From the NCBI GenBank assembly GCA_914767715.1, contig OU612072.1, forward strand, positions 24,366,001 through 24,430,000: 64,000 bases of DNA, read 5' to 3'. Each line of letters starts with the position of its first letter. Within the stretch, counting starts at the first letter, position 1. Shown here in pieces: positions 11,101 to 23,800 of this stretch. The notes beneath the pieces are model-generated. The model had not been told where the DNA came from. It ran no database searches and worked only from the letters and a program-made list of their open reading frames with translations. The DNA is from Membranipora membranacea. Its lineage: Eukaryota; Bryozoa; Gymnolaemata; Cheilostomatida; Membraniporidae. Made by a program: the position numbers and the translations under genes.

Positions 11101-12583
11101 CACATGCCATGTACATAAAAATTTGTATGTGTTTTTTTTCTTCTTTTTTACCAACAGACGAAATTTTGTGCAAGATTGGGGAGGGTATGGACGTGGGCGG
11201 AAGAGAGACAGAGGAGAGACAGGGGAGAGAGGACGAGAGACAGACGAGGACAGAAGAGAGGTGACAGAGGAGGACATGGAGAACATGATTAGATCATCAA
11301 CATCTGAGAATAATGGTTAGTCTAAGAAGGAAATTTCCCTAAAAGAAGATTCCCTGATCTTTAATCACCTCTAGCCACTAAATCTCCAAAGTCATCCATC
11401 AAATTGTCAACATGTATTGTCATACAAGGCTTGCTTTATGTGAGTTATGATTACCCCTACGGTTTGCAGGTCTTTTATGCAAATACAAAAACCTCATGAC
11501 TATGTTTTTGCGCTGTAGAAATAATGAGATGCTATGTGTCGCATTTAGGACACAAGTCCATGAAGACTCTTTACAAAATCACCACTTCTGGGCAGTTAAC
11601 TCACACAACTCTGATAATGTCTTGCGCTAGGTAACATTTCATCAATCCATTGTGTAGCAGTGTTGAATTTATTTTTGTTAGAGAGTGAGGATGATAGCAA
11701 GAAGGTGGATCAAGAGGAAACATGGAATGTGGAGGTAATCCTCAAAGAAAGAAATGTAAGTTAACATTCTAGATGCGCCGGAGTTTTATTTCCCACATGG
11801 TGCATGCTCATTCGATGGTTGCATTATGCATTCATGGAAAGCCGGAAGGTGAAGCAGTCAAAAATTTGTACTCCATTGTCAGGTCACATGTTGAAATCTT
11901 GACTACTGCTCATGTTGTTGACGGAGGTACGTTTTCCATACATGGATCCCAAAAAGAAAATTTGTATGCCCTTATTTGTAGTTTCTAGGATATATTGTAC
12001 AGGCTGTCTCATTGATAATAAGGTGTATATTGTAATTGAATTGGTGTTTATACTGAAATTATATTGTAGTGGTACCAATACCCAGAATAAAAGAAAGTTG
12101 ACTCCAAACGGCTATTTGGTGTTTGCTCAGTGATTAAAAACAGGAAAGCTGATACTTGTGAATATTTTATTTCCAGAATAAGAAGAAAAGAAGAAGCGAA
12201 TGGTTAGTGCAGTGGGAGGATGAGGGCAGGTTAGTATTAGTAAACAATCTGTCGCTATCAGTTTTTTTGTCACAATTCACACATAGTTTCATGGTAACTA
12301 CAATGAATCTGCAGATCATGTTTGATAGTGTCATATTGTCTCCACTCTGTTCATCTATATGGAAAAGTGAGTCTTCAAGACAAAATTAACGCTCCCTGAT
12401 TTCTCTAAAATTACTTTGGCCATATCATAGTCACTAAGTGTGATAAAGCGTGTAGAATAGGATGACTGGTAAATCGGTATAACAGGTTGCTTTTATTGTT
12501 TTAGCTTTTATCTTCATTGCATCATTGTCTATAGTACCCATGTACTAATCTATGCTATTTTTTTCCCTCTTAGCAAGAGATAA
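8104..12583 (+). CDS. Multi-exon gene: zinc-ribbon-like N-terminus, chromodomain-like C-terminus
   Basis: A hand-built model. Exons 8104-8170 and 8492-8616 join in frame. An uncertain exon 10600-10690 follows. Exons 11158-11315, 11682-11755, 12177-12229 and a terminal piece 12574-12583 also join in frame. The N-terminus (MPKGERICKKCSEVV) has a CxxC and further Cys, like a small zinc ribbon. The next exon is rich in Arg/Lys/Glu. The exon at 11158 is acidic and charged. The exons at 11682 and 12177 together read ETWNVEVILKERN then KKKRRSEWLVQWED, which matches the first two thirds of a chromodomain (x-V-E-x-I-L...E-x-L-V-x-W). The terminal exon as modelled ends before the usual TWEP segment, so the 3' end may be wrong or the domain truncated. 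AATAAA lies at 12,955. The gene converges on the KDZ-like gene downstream. The phase between the third and fourth exons does not match unless a downstream acceptor or an extra exon is used. Confidence 0.5.
8492..8616 (+). CDS. Exon 2 of the chromodomain-like gene
   Basis: Preceded by a pyrimidine-rich acceptor (ATCTTTTCCAG). Joins exon 1 in frame (A+AA) and stays open to a GTTAGT donor. Codes a highly basic, helix-prone segment (ARKEAERKRGEEMRRDPGRR) suited to nucleic-acid contact or nuclear targeting. Ends in phase 0. Confidence 0.55.
9456..9873 (+). mobile_element. hAT-type MITE with 8-bp TSD and internal tRNA-like module
   Basis: Ends are CAGTGGCATATATT at the left and, inverted, CAGGGGCGTATATT at the right. 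The element is flanked by the identical 8-bp target duplication ACTGAAAG at 9,448-9,455 and 9,874-9,881. An 8-bp duplication with CAG-starting inverted repeats is the hallmark of hAT elements. At 418 bp it has no transposase, so it is non-autonomous. Inside are a short hairpin (GCACTCACG / CGTGAGTGC near 9,471-9,509), a tRNA-like Pol III unit, and a GC-rich palindromic segment near 9,740-9,820. It sits in an intron of the chromodomain-like gene. Confidence 0.9.
9499..9592 (+). ncRNA. tRNA-derived Pol III module inside the hAT MITE
   Basis: A box-A-like sequence (TAGCTCAGTGTGTAGAGCG) and a perfect box B (GGGTTCGAATCCC) about 50 bases downstream are followed by a run of T, the Pol III terminator. 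The T arm folds, but the acceptor arms do not pair well and the anticodon arm is longer than usual. It is therefore a tRNA-derived, SINE-like unit and not a working tRNA gene. Confidence 0.7.
10600..10690 (+). CDS. Candidate exon (phase unresolved) of the chromodomain-like gene
   Basis: An open stretch coding NLDNERIKKLALVANG and ending at a strong donor (ACT|GTAAGTGG). It is in phase with exon 2, but its acceptor lacks a good pyrimidine tract. It leaves one base, while the next exon at its best acceptor needs two. Using the later AG before 11,180 would restore phase. An alternative upstream AG exists near 10,533. Confidence 0.3.
11158..11315 (+). CDS. Charged exon of the chromodomain-like gene
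   Basis: A very strong acceptor (TTTTTTTCTTCTTTTTTACCAACAG) and a GTTAGT donor bound this exon. It codes NFVQDWGGYGRGRKRDRG and then alternating Arg/Glu/Asp runs, which look intrinsically disordered. It joins the next exon in phase (G+AG). Confidence 0.55.
11682..11755 (+). CDS. Exon coding the start of a chromodomain-like fold
   Basis: Acceptor TTTTGTTAG and donor AAT|GTAAGT. Codes an acidic lead-in (SEDDSKKVDQEE) followed by TWNVEVILKERN, matching the first beta strands of chromodomains (x-V-E-x-I-L-x-x-R). Confidence 0.55.
12177..12229 (+). CDS. Exon coding the second chromodomain-like strand
   Basis: Acceptor TTTATTTCCAG and donor CAG|GTTAGT. Codes NKKKRRSEWLVQWEDEG. The E-W-L-V-Q-W run corresponds to the E-Y-L-V-K-W of chromodomains, whose aromatic residues form the methyl-lysine cage. 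The exon leaves two bases. Confidence 0.55.
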
Positions 12584-13531
12584 AAACCTACTTGGGAGCC
12601 GTTGAGCAACATCTACAACTGAAGCAAGTTTGCTGAATACATGGTTTGTGCATATACTATTTCACTTATCGTCTATCAGATTGTATCAAGTGCACTCAAT
12701 TCAGTCACAAACTCAATTTTTAGCATCGATTTGCACGTATTGATGTATAGTGATAAAATGTTGTAATTTATCTACAGCTTTGCAACTTTTTTACTTGCCC
12801 ACTGCGCACATCTGTAACCAATAACACGGCCCAAAATATTGGAACCATGCTGATGAGGTACTTCATGTATTGCGTGCATATTTTTTCCTTTTGATACGCA
12901 ATAAACAAGCATCCTCACCTATCCTTACCTATCTCCGGTCTGTACGGATAGCGCAATAAAGAAGCATGTTCTCTGTTTGATAGCTCAAGAATTACGGACC
13001 GAAGAGGTGAAGTAGCCTAAACATCATTATAGAAGTATACTCAAAAAAGCAACAGGTGCCAACACAGTTCATAGTTATTATCTCTAACTGGATTTTAAGT
13101 TTTCTGCATTCATTATAAGGAATAATACTCATTTTTGTAATACCGTCTCATTGTCTCTTTCAACTTACCTCCAGGACATTTTTTTTAAATATTATTTTAC
13201 ATTGCGTAAGCAATCAAAACCAGTTTCAGTTTACTCAGACTTTTTTCTGTTATTAGCAGCTCCAGCATATATAGTTTTGTCAATACTGTTTCCTTCAACT
13301 GTATTTTTGTTGGACAGTTCGGTAAATAAATTTACTTTTGATATAAAACAAAGGCTGACCGCAAATTTTGTTTTGACTAAGTATTTTCGTGAGGCGAACT
13401 CTCCTGTGCACAACAAACATTTAATCCGCAGAAATTGTTTCTCTGTTTTTAAAGCGGTGGCTATTATAAAGCATCGCTGGTAAGTTTTTATGACGTATTC
13501 ATACCTAGATTTTTAGAAGGTATTGAAAAAC

Positions 13532-14090
13532 TACTGAGCAATCGCCCTATGCAGAAGGGGGGGGGACAACTACCAACAAATAATCAACATTACATCCACC
13601 ACCCAAGTTTCTGCCATAAAAATCTAATTAAATCTTGAAGCTCAGATCTAATAGCATTTCCATTAATGCAACCAACGTCCGCAGCGCACAGAATAATTTA
13701 TAAAACTCTGTTTTTAAAACAGTGGCTATTATAAAGTTTCCTTGCTGAGGTTAAGTTAGTTTTTGTGAAAAATTCATCTTTCAAGATTTTCTGAGGGTGT
13801 TGGAAAATGAAATTTTGAATTGCCAGTTGCTGGATGTTATTTTATATTCTTTCTTGCATCACCGGAGCATCATATAAAAATTTTCATGTGCCCCTGATTA
13901 ACCTGCACGGAGATATGAACGATCTCTCTATGCAGAAGGGGTGGACAACTACCAACAAAAAATCAACTTTACATCCACCACCCATGTTTCTGCCATAAAA
14001 ATCTAATCAAATCTTGAAGCTCAGATCAAATAGCATTTTCATTAATGCAACCAACGTCTGGAAAATGAAATTCCGAATTGCCAGTATCTA
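13532..14090. repeat. Direct duplication, ~150-bp copies about 380 bp apart
   Basis: Copies at about 13,532-13,680 and 13,910-14,058 share GACAACTACCAACAAA, TACATCCACCACCCA and TGAAGCTCAGATC. A second shared block (GGAAAATGAAATT..GAATTGCCAGT) recurs at 13,803 and 14,058, and GTGGCTATTATAAAG at 13,456 and 13,724. Together these indicate an old tandem duplication of about 380 bp. It is non-coding. Confidence 0.75.
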
Positions 14091-14441
14091 TAACATAACA
14101 TAGGTAAAGTATGAGTCTTCAATGAGTGCACCCATTCTTCTGTCTAGTTTTAAAGATACACCAGTCACCAAATAAATGTAAATCATTGAACTTTCTTATA
14201 CGATGAGTTTTTCATTGTATTTGGATGGGTAGGTGTTTAATTGTCATCTCGACCTCTCAATTGGGCACCTGATTAGGAAATATTTTCAGAAGAATTGAAA
14301 AGCATTGTTGCATGAGCACACTGCATAGATTTGGTAACAAAAAAACCTGCATCAAATCGTCAAAAGAGGATGATACGCAAAGCAATGATGATGATAAATG
14401 ATGATGTTCTGATAAGTTCCAGTCATTCATATCATATAGTA

Positions 14442-14447
14442 TTTATT
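14442..14447 (-). promoter_or_regulatory. Polyadenylation signal candidate for the KDZ-like gene
   Basis: AATAAA on the minus strand about 115 bases past the stop codon at 14,562. Position and sequence suit a poly(A) signal. Confidence 0.45.
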
Positions 14448-14561
14448 ATTATTATAGTGATTATTTTTTATTACTTCATCTAATCTTCTTCAAAATCACT
14501 TTCTATTTGTGGTTCATCAAAAAACATGTCGTCAAAGTCTTGCTCCGTCATAATGTAAGCG

Positions 14562-14830
14562 TCACACGCATTTGCCAAATAGTTTTTTTAGCCATGAAGC
14601 ATGGTCACCCTCTGACATGTTACACTGTTGGATAGAGTTTTCAGCCAATTTGGCTCTTTGTTTACGCAGAATATCCAGCTCTTCAGCCACCCTCTGTCTT
14701 CGCTGGAAAACGTCCACTGCAGCTAAGACCTCAGCTCGTAGCATCTCTGCCTCAATACTTCCTTCGCTCCATGGAAATTTGAGGGTCGCTTTACATTTGG
14801 TCAGTCTCGCCATTGATATCCCCTTATGAC
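14562..14830 (-). CDS. KDZ-like gene, last exon (coiled-coil C-terminus)
   Basis: Acceptor GTGTTAG; joins the previous exon as A+GT. Codes 89 residues rich in Glu/Arg/Leu heptads (RRQRVAEELDILRKQRAKL) ending in KKLFGKCV and TGA. A coiled coil at this position is usual for KDZ transposases. Confidence 0.75.
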
Positions 14831-17800
14831 CTAACACAATAACTACATCATAAATAAGGGAGTAGGCACATCCTGTCTTGAATATGCATGTCAGGCTCTC
14901 AGCAATCATTCGCATGGCACATTTTTTTATCAATCGCCTGACCCATTCACAACTTTCCCCTTTCAGCTAGACAAAAATATAACCGAAACTGGGTTAACAA
15001 TTCACTGAAACATGAGAGTCTGCTAGATATATGTTTATAAACTACATTGATTATGATACATACTTTTAGCATATTTCTTCATCTCTTCCTTCAAATTCTC
15101 CGTCTGCTTACTCAGTGAGCATCTCATGGTTTGCCTGGATTTTGAAGTATCTAAAATACATCACAGAATATAGGTTAAGTCATTAGAGTGTTTGACTACA
15201 GTCGAGCACATTTTGAGAGGATCAAGGGTTTTGTAAAATTTATTTATAATTAAATTAATTTTTTTGGACGATAACTCAAAATCCAATCTCCATTTTTATG
15301 GATTTTTTTCAACAGTTTATTGCATTTTTATTTTCAATATTAAAGTGATCGCTGGGCAACTGCAATCTCCGTTTTACTATTTTGGAGCGCATCACACTGT
15401 ACTATTTTGGAGCATACCATTCTATACTATTTTGGAGCAATGACGCCTTTTTTTGGAATTGACATATTCTACCCTTTTGCACAGGACACTTTGACGTTAT
15501 GATAGAGCTTGGTTTATTTTTTACGATGACTGTTTAAAATTAAATTCACTATTCATGAAAATTAAGTCTGATTTTGATGCGAAAAGGTATCTCAACGATG
15601 AGTTATTAGTAAATTGAGTTAAAAGCTAAAAGTTCAAGTGCCTGACAAACTTGAGTAGCTAAACAAAACAGCCCCTTTCTTTAACAGGAAGGGGCAACTC
15701 CATACAAAATAAAATTGAATTATGACGCACAAAAGAGGAGTGTCTGTTCTGCTTGGGTATTCTGTCGGTTGAATATCCGACAAACTCCCGTATAAATTGA
15801 CACCATTCTCAAGACATTGCTGTGTTCAAGTCATAGAGGATCGAACTGTCAGAGCAGCCTGGAACCACCCTGCACCTCATATACATTCAAAAACAGCCAA
15901 TTCTCTCCATTCTAACTCCCTTACAATGCCAGATAATATGGCAAAGCTTGACCCATTTCTCTCACTACAGTGAATAATTCTTTCAGCAAAAAATGGGAGA
16001 GTTGACCTCCTGGGGTTTCATCAAATGTTTTTTATTTAAGTAGTTTTTGTGTGTCACAGAAATCATTGCACACTTGATTTTTAGGATAATGTGTACGGGA
16101 CAAGGAGTACAAAGCTTCCCTACCTGCTTCTGTTAACAGTTTCTGCTCCATCCTTTTGCATCTACTTGCAAGCTCTTCAATACACTTCTCGTTTTTTGTT
16201 GTGGCACCTGTAATAATGATGGTTTATATGGGTGCAGGGAAAAACAACAATATTTTAATCTCATAGGCTAGAGTAAAATTTAATGGGTGACAAATATTTG
16301 ACTAAATTCTTCATGGAAATGTTTTTGTGCGGAAACCCTATGTGCTTTTTAGATGATACAGGATGGGGAGGAAGGGGAAAATATGGCTCACTATTCTTAC
16401 AATAGTGAGTTGCATAAGGGGAGGCAAATGAGTGAGGGACACACTATATGACTAAGAGATGACAGGTTCGGAGACAACACAACGACAATGACGAAGCCTA
16501 GCCGGAACACTTACTTTGCCCAATGTTAGCTATGTCACTTGCTGCTCTTGCGAGATACTCTTCATTTTTACCGATTTCTTTAAATGTTGTTTTGAGTAGC
16601 TCCTCTAGGCCTTTCAGTTCTTGTTCCCGCTGCATTTAAATTAAAAAAAGCATTATCTATTATATTGCGGGATGCAAGCAAACCAAACAACAAATAAGTT
16701 TGCTTGGTCTACATATAGAGACAAGAGTGAGAGCAAAGTGAATACAGAGTCTAGTAATGTCAGCACAGAAAAAAGGAAAACAACTCTAAACACTGCCATT
16801 TTGAGTTACCGCAAATGCTCATATACCCAGCTAGAGTTCAACACAGCGGGTATAAATAACATCCATGGTTAATGGCAAATAGAGTATAAATTTTACTTCA
16901 GCGCACCATCATTAATATAATTTACTACGGCAGAACGGCTTAACAAATACCAAAGCCTTGAATAAGTTGCCAATTAGCACCATGCTAAGTCATGATAAGC
17001 TAAATCTCTATTTATTGTTTATCGCCGTACATTTTATCTGAGGATGCTGAAATTTGGAAATCTAAATCAAACCATGAAATTCGACTACCTGAAAATTACC
17101 TAAACCCGAAAGCCGATGGTATCTAGTGATACGGTCACATTTGAAAAATGACTAAACAAAAGCCCTATATATATGATTATATTAAATAGTGGCTGTTAGT
17201 AAGACGGAGAAAACTATAGGAAACTTGAAATTCCAGTTTCCTAAAGGAAGATGAGTCAAACGAATATTGCTAATCAATGGTGCAATTTGAGACTGACATA
17301 AAGAACATTCTGGCCTTCAGGAAGAACTCACCCCCCCCCCATCTAATTAACCAGCGAGAACAAAAGAGATGAGGCTACAATAACAGACGTCATAGAACAG
17401 CAGTAAGCAACACGTGCCGCTATTGCAGACATGCTAGCAACACGTGCTAGCAACCTTGCGAATTCAAATCAGACTCACAATAGGAGTTGCATTACCTTTG
17501 AATAATCAAAGATAACTCCAAATATAATTCTACTGGTTGAACAGTTTTTAAATTACAAATTCTACGCGAAATTTAAAGCGACCTAAAGCTACTCCTGGTC
17601 CTAAGGGGAAGTGGACTGAAGTCTATAACAAACATTCGGTTATAAGGCCTGTGATTCTGATTAAACTGCCTAAGCTACCTAATTGGACTTCCAGGCACTA
17701 TACAAAGATCAGTTTTAGCATTGAAAGTTAGTGATCCATAAAATACTTGAGACTGCAAGATATTTTGAAGTATAAAACTTATCTTCTAAATAGCAGCCTC

Positions 17801-20800
17801 CCCTTTTTAAAATAACCGCACGCTCATAACCCAAAAAGGGTTATTTAAATGCTTTGTGGTGCATGAATATTATTTTCAACTCCACTCGAGTTACTGTTAG
17901 AACAACCAAGGAGTTTTCTGCAGTATATCGGCAGGAGCCACTCTTTGAAAGGCTAGGAGCCAACTTCTTCGAAGTCCAAGAGGGGTCAGACTTATATACA
18001 ATCCTAAGGGTTTCTCTAAACCGGGAACGGGGAGCCAGCTATTCGTCACTTTAGATTTTGTTTAGGTTAATTTGTTACATTTTTAATTTAACGTGCTACC
18101 GAAAATTTACACAGAACCTTAGTAAGTTGTAGTTATCTCCGTTGTCTCAAAAGAAATTTCAAAGAGAATACAACTTCAATTATAATCAGAACTAGACAAC
18201 TTACTCAATAAGTTACGTGTTGGAACCTTGAATATTTTAAGCAATTCAGTATACGATTTTTGTATACTACTATTAATTCCGTTCCTCACAGTATTGACTT
18301 AATAAGACAACACAATCTGCATACAAAAGGATTTGATACAAAATTGGGATCAAAAGTAACAGGCACCAGCACAATGGAAGAGAGAGAAAATTGTAATATT
18401 ATTACCTTTAGATAACATTTGCTTAAATGAGATGGTAGCTCCATCAACTTCCGTACATTCCAGAATGCTGAACTGTGGGTTATCTTCTCCTGTCGACCTA
18501 TATGAACAAATTTATCTTTTAGCCAGAGCAAGGAGTTAGAGACTAACTCCTTGGTAAGAGTAGCTGACTGGCAGCACTGAAGTGTTACAATGAAGTGGGC
18601 TGGTGAAACATTGGTACATACCTGTGATTGGGCTTCAATGGAAAGCCCACAACAAAAATAATAGAGGTACAGTGCACTGTTATATATATTCATTGATTAA
18701 TATTGATCTAATATCTGACACAAAGTTATATACTGATGAAGTTTCTCCTCAAGTAGCCATATGGCCTACTGTGTATTCTGTCACTAATCCATATCAATGT
18801 ACAGTGCCATTGTGAACAATTACAGCACCTATTTCATGAAACAAGCTGACTTTCCCTAGCCTGATTTGGTAATTAGCAGATTGGTTGAGGAGAAGGCAAC
18901 TCTTTGAAGACTGAAGACCATGAGTTTACATGTAATTTGATAAAAGAAAATCTGTGGCTTGAAGAATCGTGTTACCCAAATCTGAATAAAGCATACTGTA
19001 TCGTGGCCCAGAAAAGAAGTTTAATTTTATCCTGCTTTCTGGGCCACGGTAATACTGAATGATTACTAAGAAATCACTTTACCCATTTCAGCCTTCAACA
19101 ACCAAAGAGTTCCCAAAGGCAGCTATGAGCTCACCTGCTTTGTGGCTGTTACGTGCAACAGGACCCGATCTTGAAAGGTAGCTGATGGCCAGCTCTGTAG
19201 TTTCACCAGTTGAGCAGCCAACCCCTCCAACAACTTTTTGGCTCCATTTAACCTGGCAAGAGAGAGAATTTTCATAATTACCAGATCTAACACAATCTCA
19301 TAAAGTATACGAAATTTAAACATAGTCCTGGCTCTATGCAGATCAAAGGGGTGCCTGAACTATTGTTACTCTGCCCAAGGTAAATTACTGAGCGCTTTTG
19401 CTTCCGGTACTGAAATTTCGGAAGGGTGATCAAGTTGGTGTTAATCACACAAGAGCAAGTACCTGGCAGTTCCAGTGGTGTGATTTGGCATGCATCACCG
19501 ACAGCATAGGGGTGTGTCTACGTGCCACCGTACCATCCAGTTTCTCCAGCCTGGGCCAATATCTGCAAATCATATCATGGGCTATATACTTGGCAGTCGG
19601 AAACTCTTTCTACAATAAACACAGGCAAAATAAATGGTGTACATAACATTGTATATGTCAAGCACTCATAAAATGATCGCCGCCAATAAAATAGGAAGCT
19701 CACTGGAGGCTCTGAAGATTAACGTCCTGGGCTGAATACATATTGTTAAATATGTAAACAGCCCAGGATACTGACGACAATGAACTGCTTCAAAATATTG
19801 CCAAGATTTGAAACCTTCAAATGTTGGTGCTGATATTGTGCCCTTAACAGTGCAGATCACATGAATAGACACCCTTTTTTACAAAGGTGCACATGAAATC
19901 AGTGCAAACCGAAAACGCCCCCGATGACATACTAAATATTTCTATGTTGATGTACCAAACAATAACCCATTAATTAACCTACCTGTAGAATATAGTGGTA
20001 TTGGAATATTACTCCTCTCGTCATGTCCAGGGCTTTTAGGACAAACATGTGTCTACAGGTTGCCACCATCAAACCTGTTTCATCTTTATGATGATGGCGA
20101 CGTACAGGTGCAGTTGTATTCGGAGCTTTGGATGTGGTACCTCCACAAGTGTCGGAAGTGTCGGTAACTTCCTACAACAGTATGCATGTTCAAGCTATAA
20201 ATACGCACCTCCCAGTATTTGGTATGATATTGAAAGTCTCAGTCTAATAAAGAGCACCATGGTAACCTTTTTTAATAACCGGTTAAATAACACTGTTGAA
20301 ACAATCATCATTCTTCTCTCAACCACTAAGGTTGTCTCCTCTTTATCACACAAACAATGGGCAAATAACCCTAACACATAAGCTGTGTAGATGGCGGTGG
20401 TGGAATGGACTGTGATGCTGATGGGAGATTGAACGCAACTCTGAGTAGTGAGTAGCGGGCATGCTAATTAGCGCCATCAACCCATTCTTTTTTGGGATGG
20501 TGAGATGCTAGTTATTTTGCCTTAACATCTTTTGAAGATGAGTATAAGGGTTTTCAGAGGTGTATCTGCACCACATCGTCCATGAAAATCCCCACTCACA
20601 ACAACATGGCATCATGCTGAAACCAATATTTTCAGAATCACTGTGTGATTAGCTTTCCAACAATATATAAAATGTCCAAATCGATCAATGTTGGTATCAT
20701 AACCTTATTTTGAGAGCCCTTAGGAAGTTGTAACTTATATAATAGTAGCCATTGAGGTGAGGTGAAAGTAGTTGACGTTACACCCCTCCCTTTATGCGAT

Positions 20801-23800
20801 TAATTGATGGAGAAAGCTGAAAATTTGTCGATGGTTTACCCAGAGCACCACGTAATCAATTTTTATAATCACTTAGTAATATAGGATCTGACAATAAAAT
20901 GAAACTAAAACTTAGCTAGAATCCGAAAATATATGTTATGACACTACCTTGGCAGTTCTGTCAACATTACCTCATTAGATCAGAACCAGTGAGTCATATT
21001 ACCCAAGTACACCAAAATCAGGGTGATCTGTTAGTTTATTACATTTATTTATATAAAGTTTGACCAATGATAAACAGGATATGTTGCACATCCCTACTTT
21101 GCCACCTTTGCCTGTAGCAGTGCCCCAAATCCTCAAAAAACAGCATCAAATAAGTTGTGAATAGTTACCGGAGTGCTTCTCTCATTTCTGAGGCTATCAA
21201 CTTCAGCTTGAACTGATTCCTGGTCCATAATGAGTGGTCCCCTATGGCTATTCTCAGTGATTCTATAAAATGATAAAGTGAAATGTTATGACACACCAAT
21301 CAAACAACTTGAGCTAGGAACCCAGCCCTCCACGCCAAGCAAAGACCATATGATGAAGCACCAACCAGTAGTCAACATGATATTGTCCGTAAATTCAGTC
21401 ATAATTGAAAATTTATGTATTGAATTGAAAAGAATAGAGCCTGTTTTATGTATTGGTACAAAATAAATCTCGAGCTACTGACTTTATTTCACCAATTTTG
21501 TCATCCAAACCAAGATTTTCTATTCATGTTGCCTGAGTGAAAGTTTGGCAGAACAGTAACACAAATGAAGCGAAATAATAATGAGCTCTCATCTAGTCTC
21601 ATCAATGAGTAAGTACAACATACTAGTCAGTTTAAACTAGAAAATTCTTGAATTATAGGCACAGAAAATAACCAACACTCATACGCACCCTCCTGCTTTC
21701 TTGTAGCGATAGAGTTTAGCATTACCGTCGATGTGTATCACATGAGGGGAGTCACCACATGCAGGGCAGTCAAATATCTCCCGCTCATTGCACAAAATGT
21801 TGTACTCTAGTCGCTTCCATTCTCGTATCACAGAGCTGAAGACCTCCGGCCTCATATTAAAAGCCTAAAATGATTATTTCCAATATACGTTATTGAAACC
21901 ATTATTCGACATATGTTTCACAAAGATTCAAATTTTTGTGTCAGTGCAGACCAGTACAAGGTCGCTGTAATTCATGTTCAGCAGTTTTAGAACAACTCTC
22001 ACAGTGTCATTATATTTAGGGTGGGAAGATTAGACATTGACATCCACAGGTCATGTGACAAGAATTGATATAAATTCCACTCACCAGGAATCTCTTTGTT
22101 GATATGAAGTTTAAAGAGTTAGTTACGCTGGCGTTGCTAAGGAGGGGGTTGAAGTTGCTCATGGTTGATATGAGATCCAAGACTTCAAATTCAAGATATA
22201 CATATTTCTTCAGCGATATCGGAAAGACACCACAGCGAATCATGTCTACAGGAAGATCTTGTTTTCCACAGTCAAGGCAAACCATACCAGTTAGCTGCCT
22301 TGTACCTGTAAAAAGAGAGTCAACATCAACACTGTGTAATAATATGGAACAGAACATTTTAGGCCAAAGCTCGGAGTAATTTAACTTATCTATCCTCTTT
22401 GGTTCTCTTAAATGTAGTGCACTGATTTGCAACATTAATATACTCTTGGCGGAGTGACGGTAGCAAATAAATGTTTTCAGTTAATTTGAGCTGGCAACTG
22501 TGAGTATTGCACTAGATAAAAGTTGGAGGTGGCTCAGAAGGTTAGAGCACCGGTCCTCCAGTATCTTCAGCAGTCCATCGACTGACGGGGTCTGGTTGGC
22601 CCCCCATATATGCTCTGACCTGCCAGAGAACAACCCGGCACAGAAATTGCAGCCTAAGGCATCAAATATCTCGCTGCCCATGCTTCGAGTCGAGGCAAGT
22701 GATATGACCATCTGATCATCAAAAATTTTTAATCAACCCTACCGACTCAACAATAAAATGACAGTTCCAGTAGGCATAAACACCATGTTTGGTCTGAGGT
22801 AATGACAGACAACACTCTGAGCCATAAATACACTGACGTTTTGTGCTCAGAGTCGAAAATTTGGTTCGAACTTTACCTTGACTAATGATATAAGCATCTT
22901 GGTCATAAAGCTCAATGTTGCTTGATGCACATCCGTCACATATCATATCTCGATATTCCCATCTATCACCTATGACAAAATAAAGGTGTGCACATAAAAG
23001 CGTCAAGTAAAGAAAACTCTTAGAGGCTCACCATGCCAGCAAACGTTCCCAATAATGTTTTGCCTAGCCTCGGAAACAAATTTAATTATAGAGTGGGCTC
23101 CATATAACTGAGGCAATAGCATTTGGGTAAAGATAGGGATCACTGCTATTTCTTACCACAATACTGGAGTAATCTACCTCTGTAATAAGGTTTGTCTCGC
23201 TATTATTGCTGAAGACAATTGAGCTGACAGTATGACAGCATGAATGACACAGAAATGAAAGCAGCAAGCATAATATTATTGTTATGAGTAAGAGCAGGGG
23301 TACAATGTAGCCAAACCATTACCATGATAATTTTTGGACAGCAGTGGGAAAAGCAACTACACAGAAACCGTACCTAAGTCAGGACATTGCTCAATGGCTT
23401 TCCATCCTTTCTCAAATAATTTGGGTAGATCTTTTCTATGGTCATCCCACTCTGCCTCACTGCTCTCTGTAAAAGTCGGCCTCCGTCTTTTTCTACTACC
23501 GTTAGGTTCTAAAAAGGAAGACAATGAACTAAATACAAGCAAAATCAAAGTATTATTTGTCTTGTTTGTTACCAACTAGGCTTTTGAGGTCTAGATGTAC
23601 TTCAATATATGGACATTTTTTGTATCAATGTTGACAAATAAAATGTTCATACTGCCAAAAGATGTCAGCTGCGGCTATTATGAAATACTGTCACATCTGT
23701 TCAGCTCAATATTGTTTACAAAGACTATCAAGCTTTCTAACCCTGATATAATCATGTATTGCCTAGACTGATTGGAACAATTGTTACATAGTACAATTGT

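Noticed and set aside
19123-19323. 66-codon minus-strand ORF as an independent small gene
   Set aside because: It overlaps a KDZ exon in another frame. The spliced phase shows the conserved catalytic motif, so this frame is a shadow.
22016-22435. 139-codon minus-strand ORF as a complete gene
   Set aside because: It contains KDZ exon 4 plus unrelated intronic extension on both sides; family similarity stops exactly at the splice sites.
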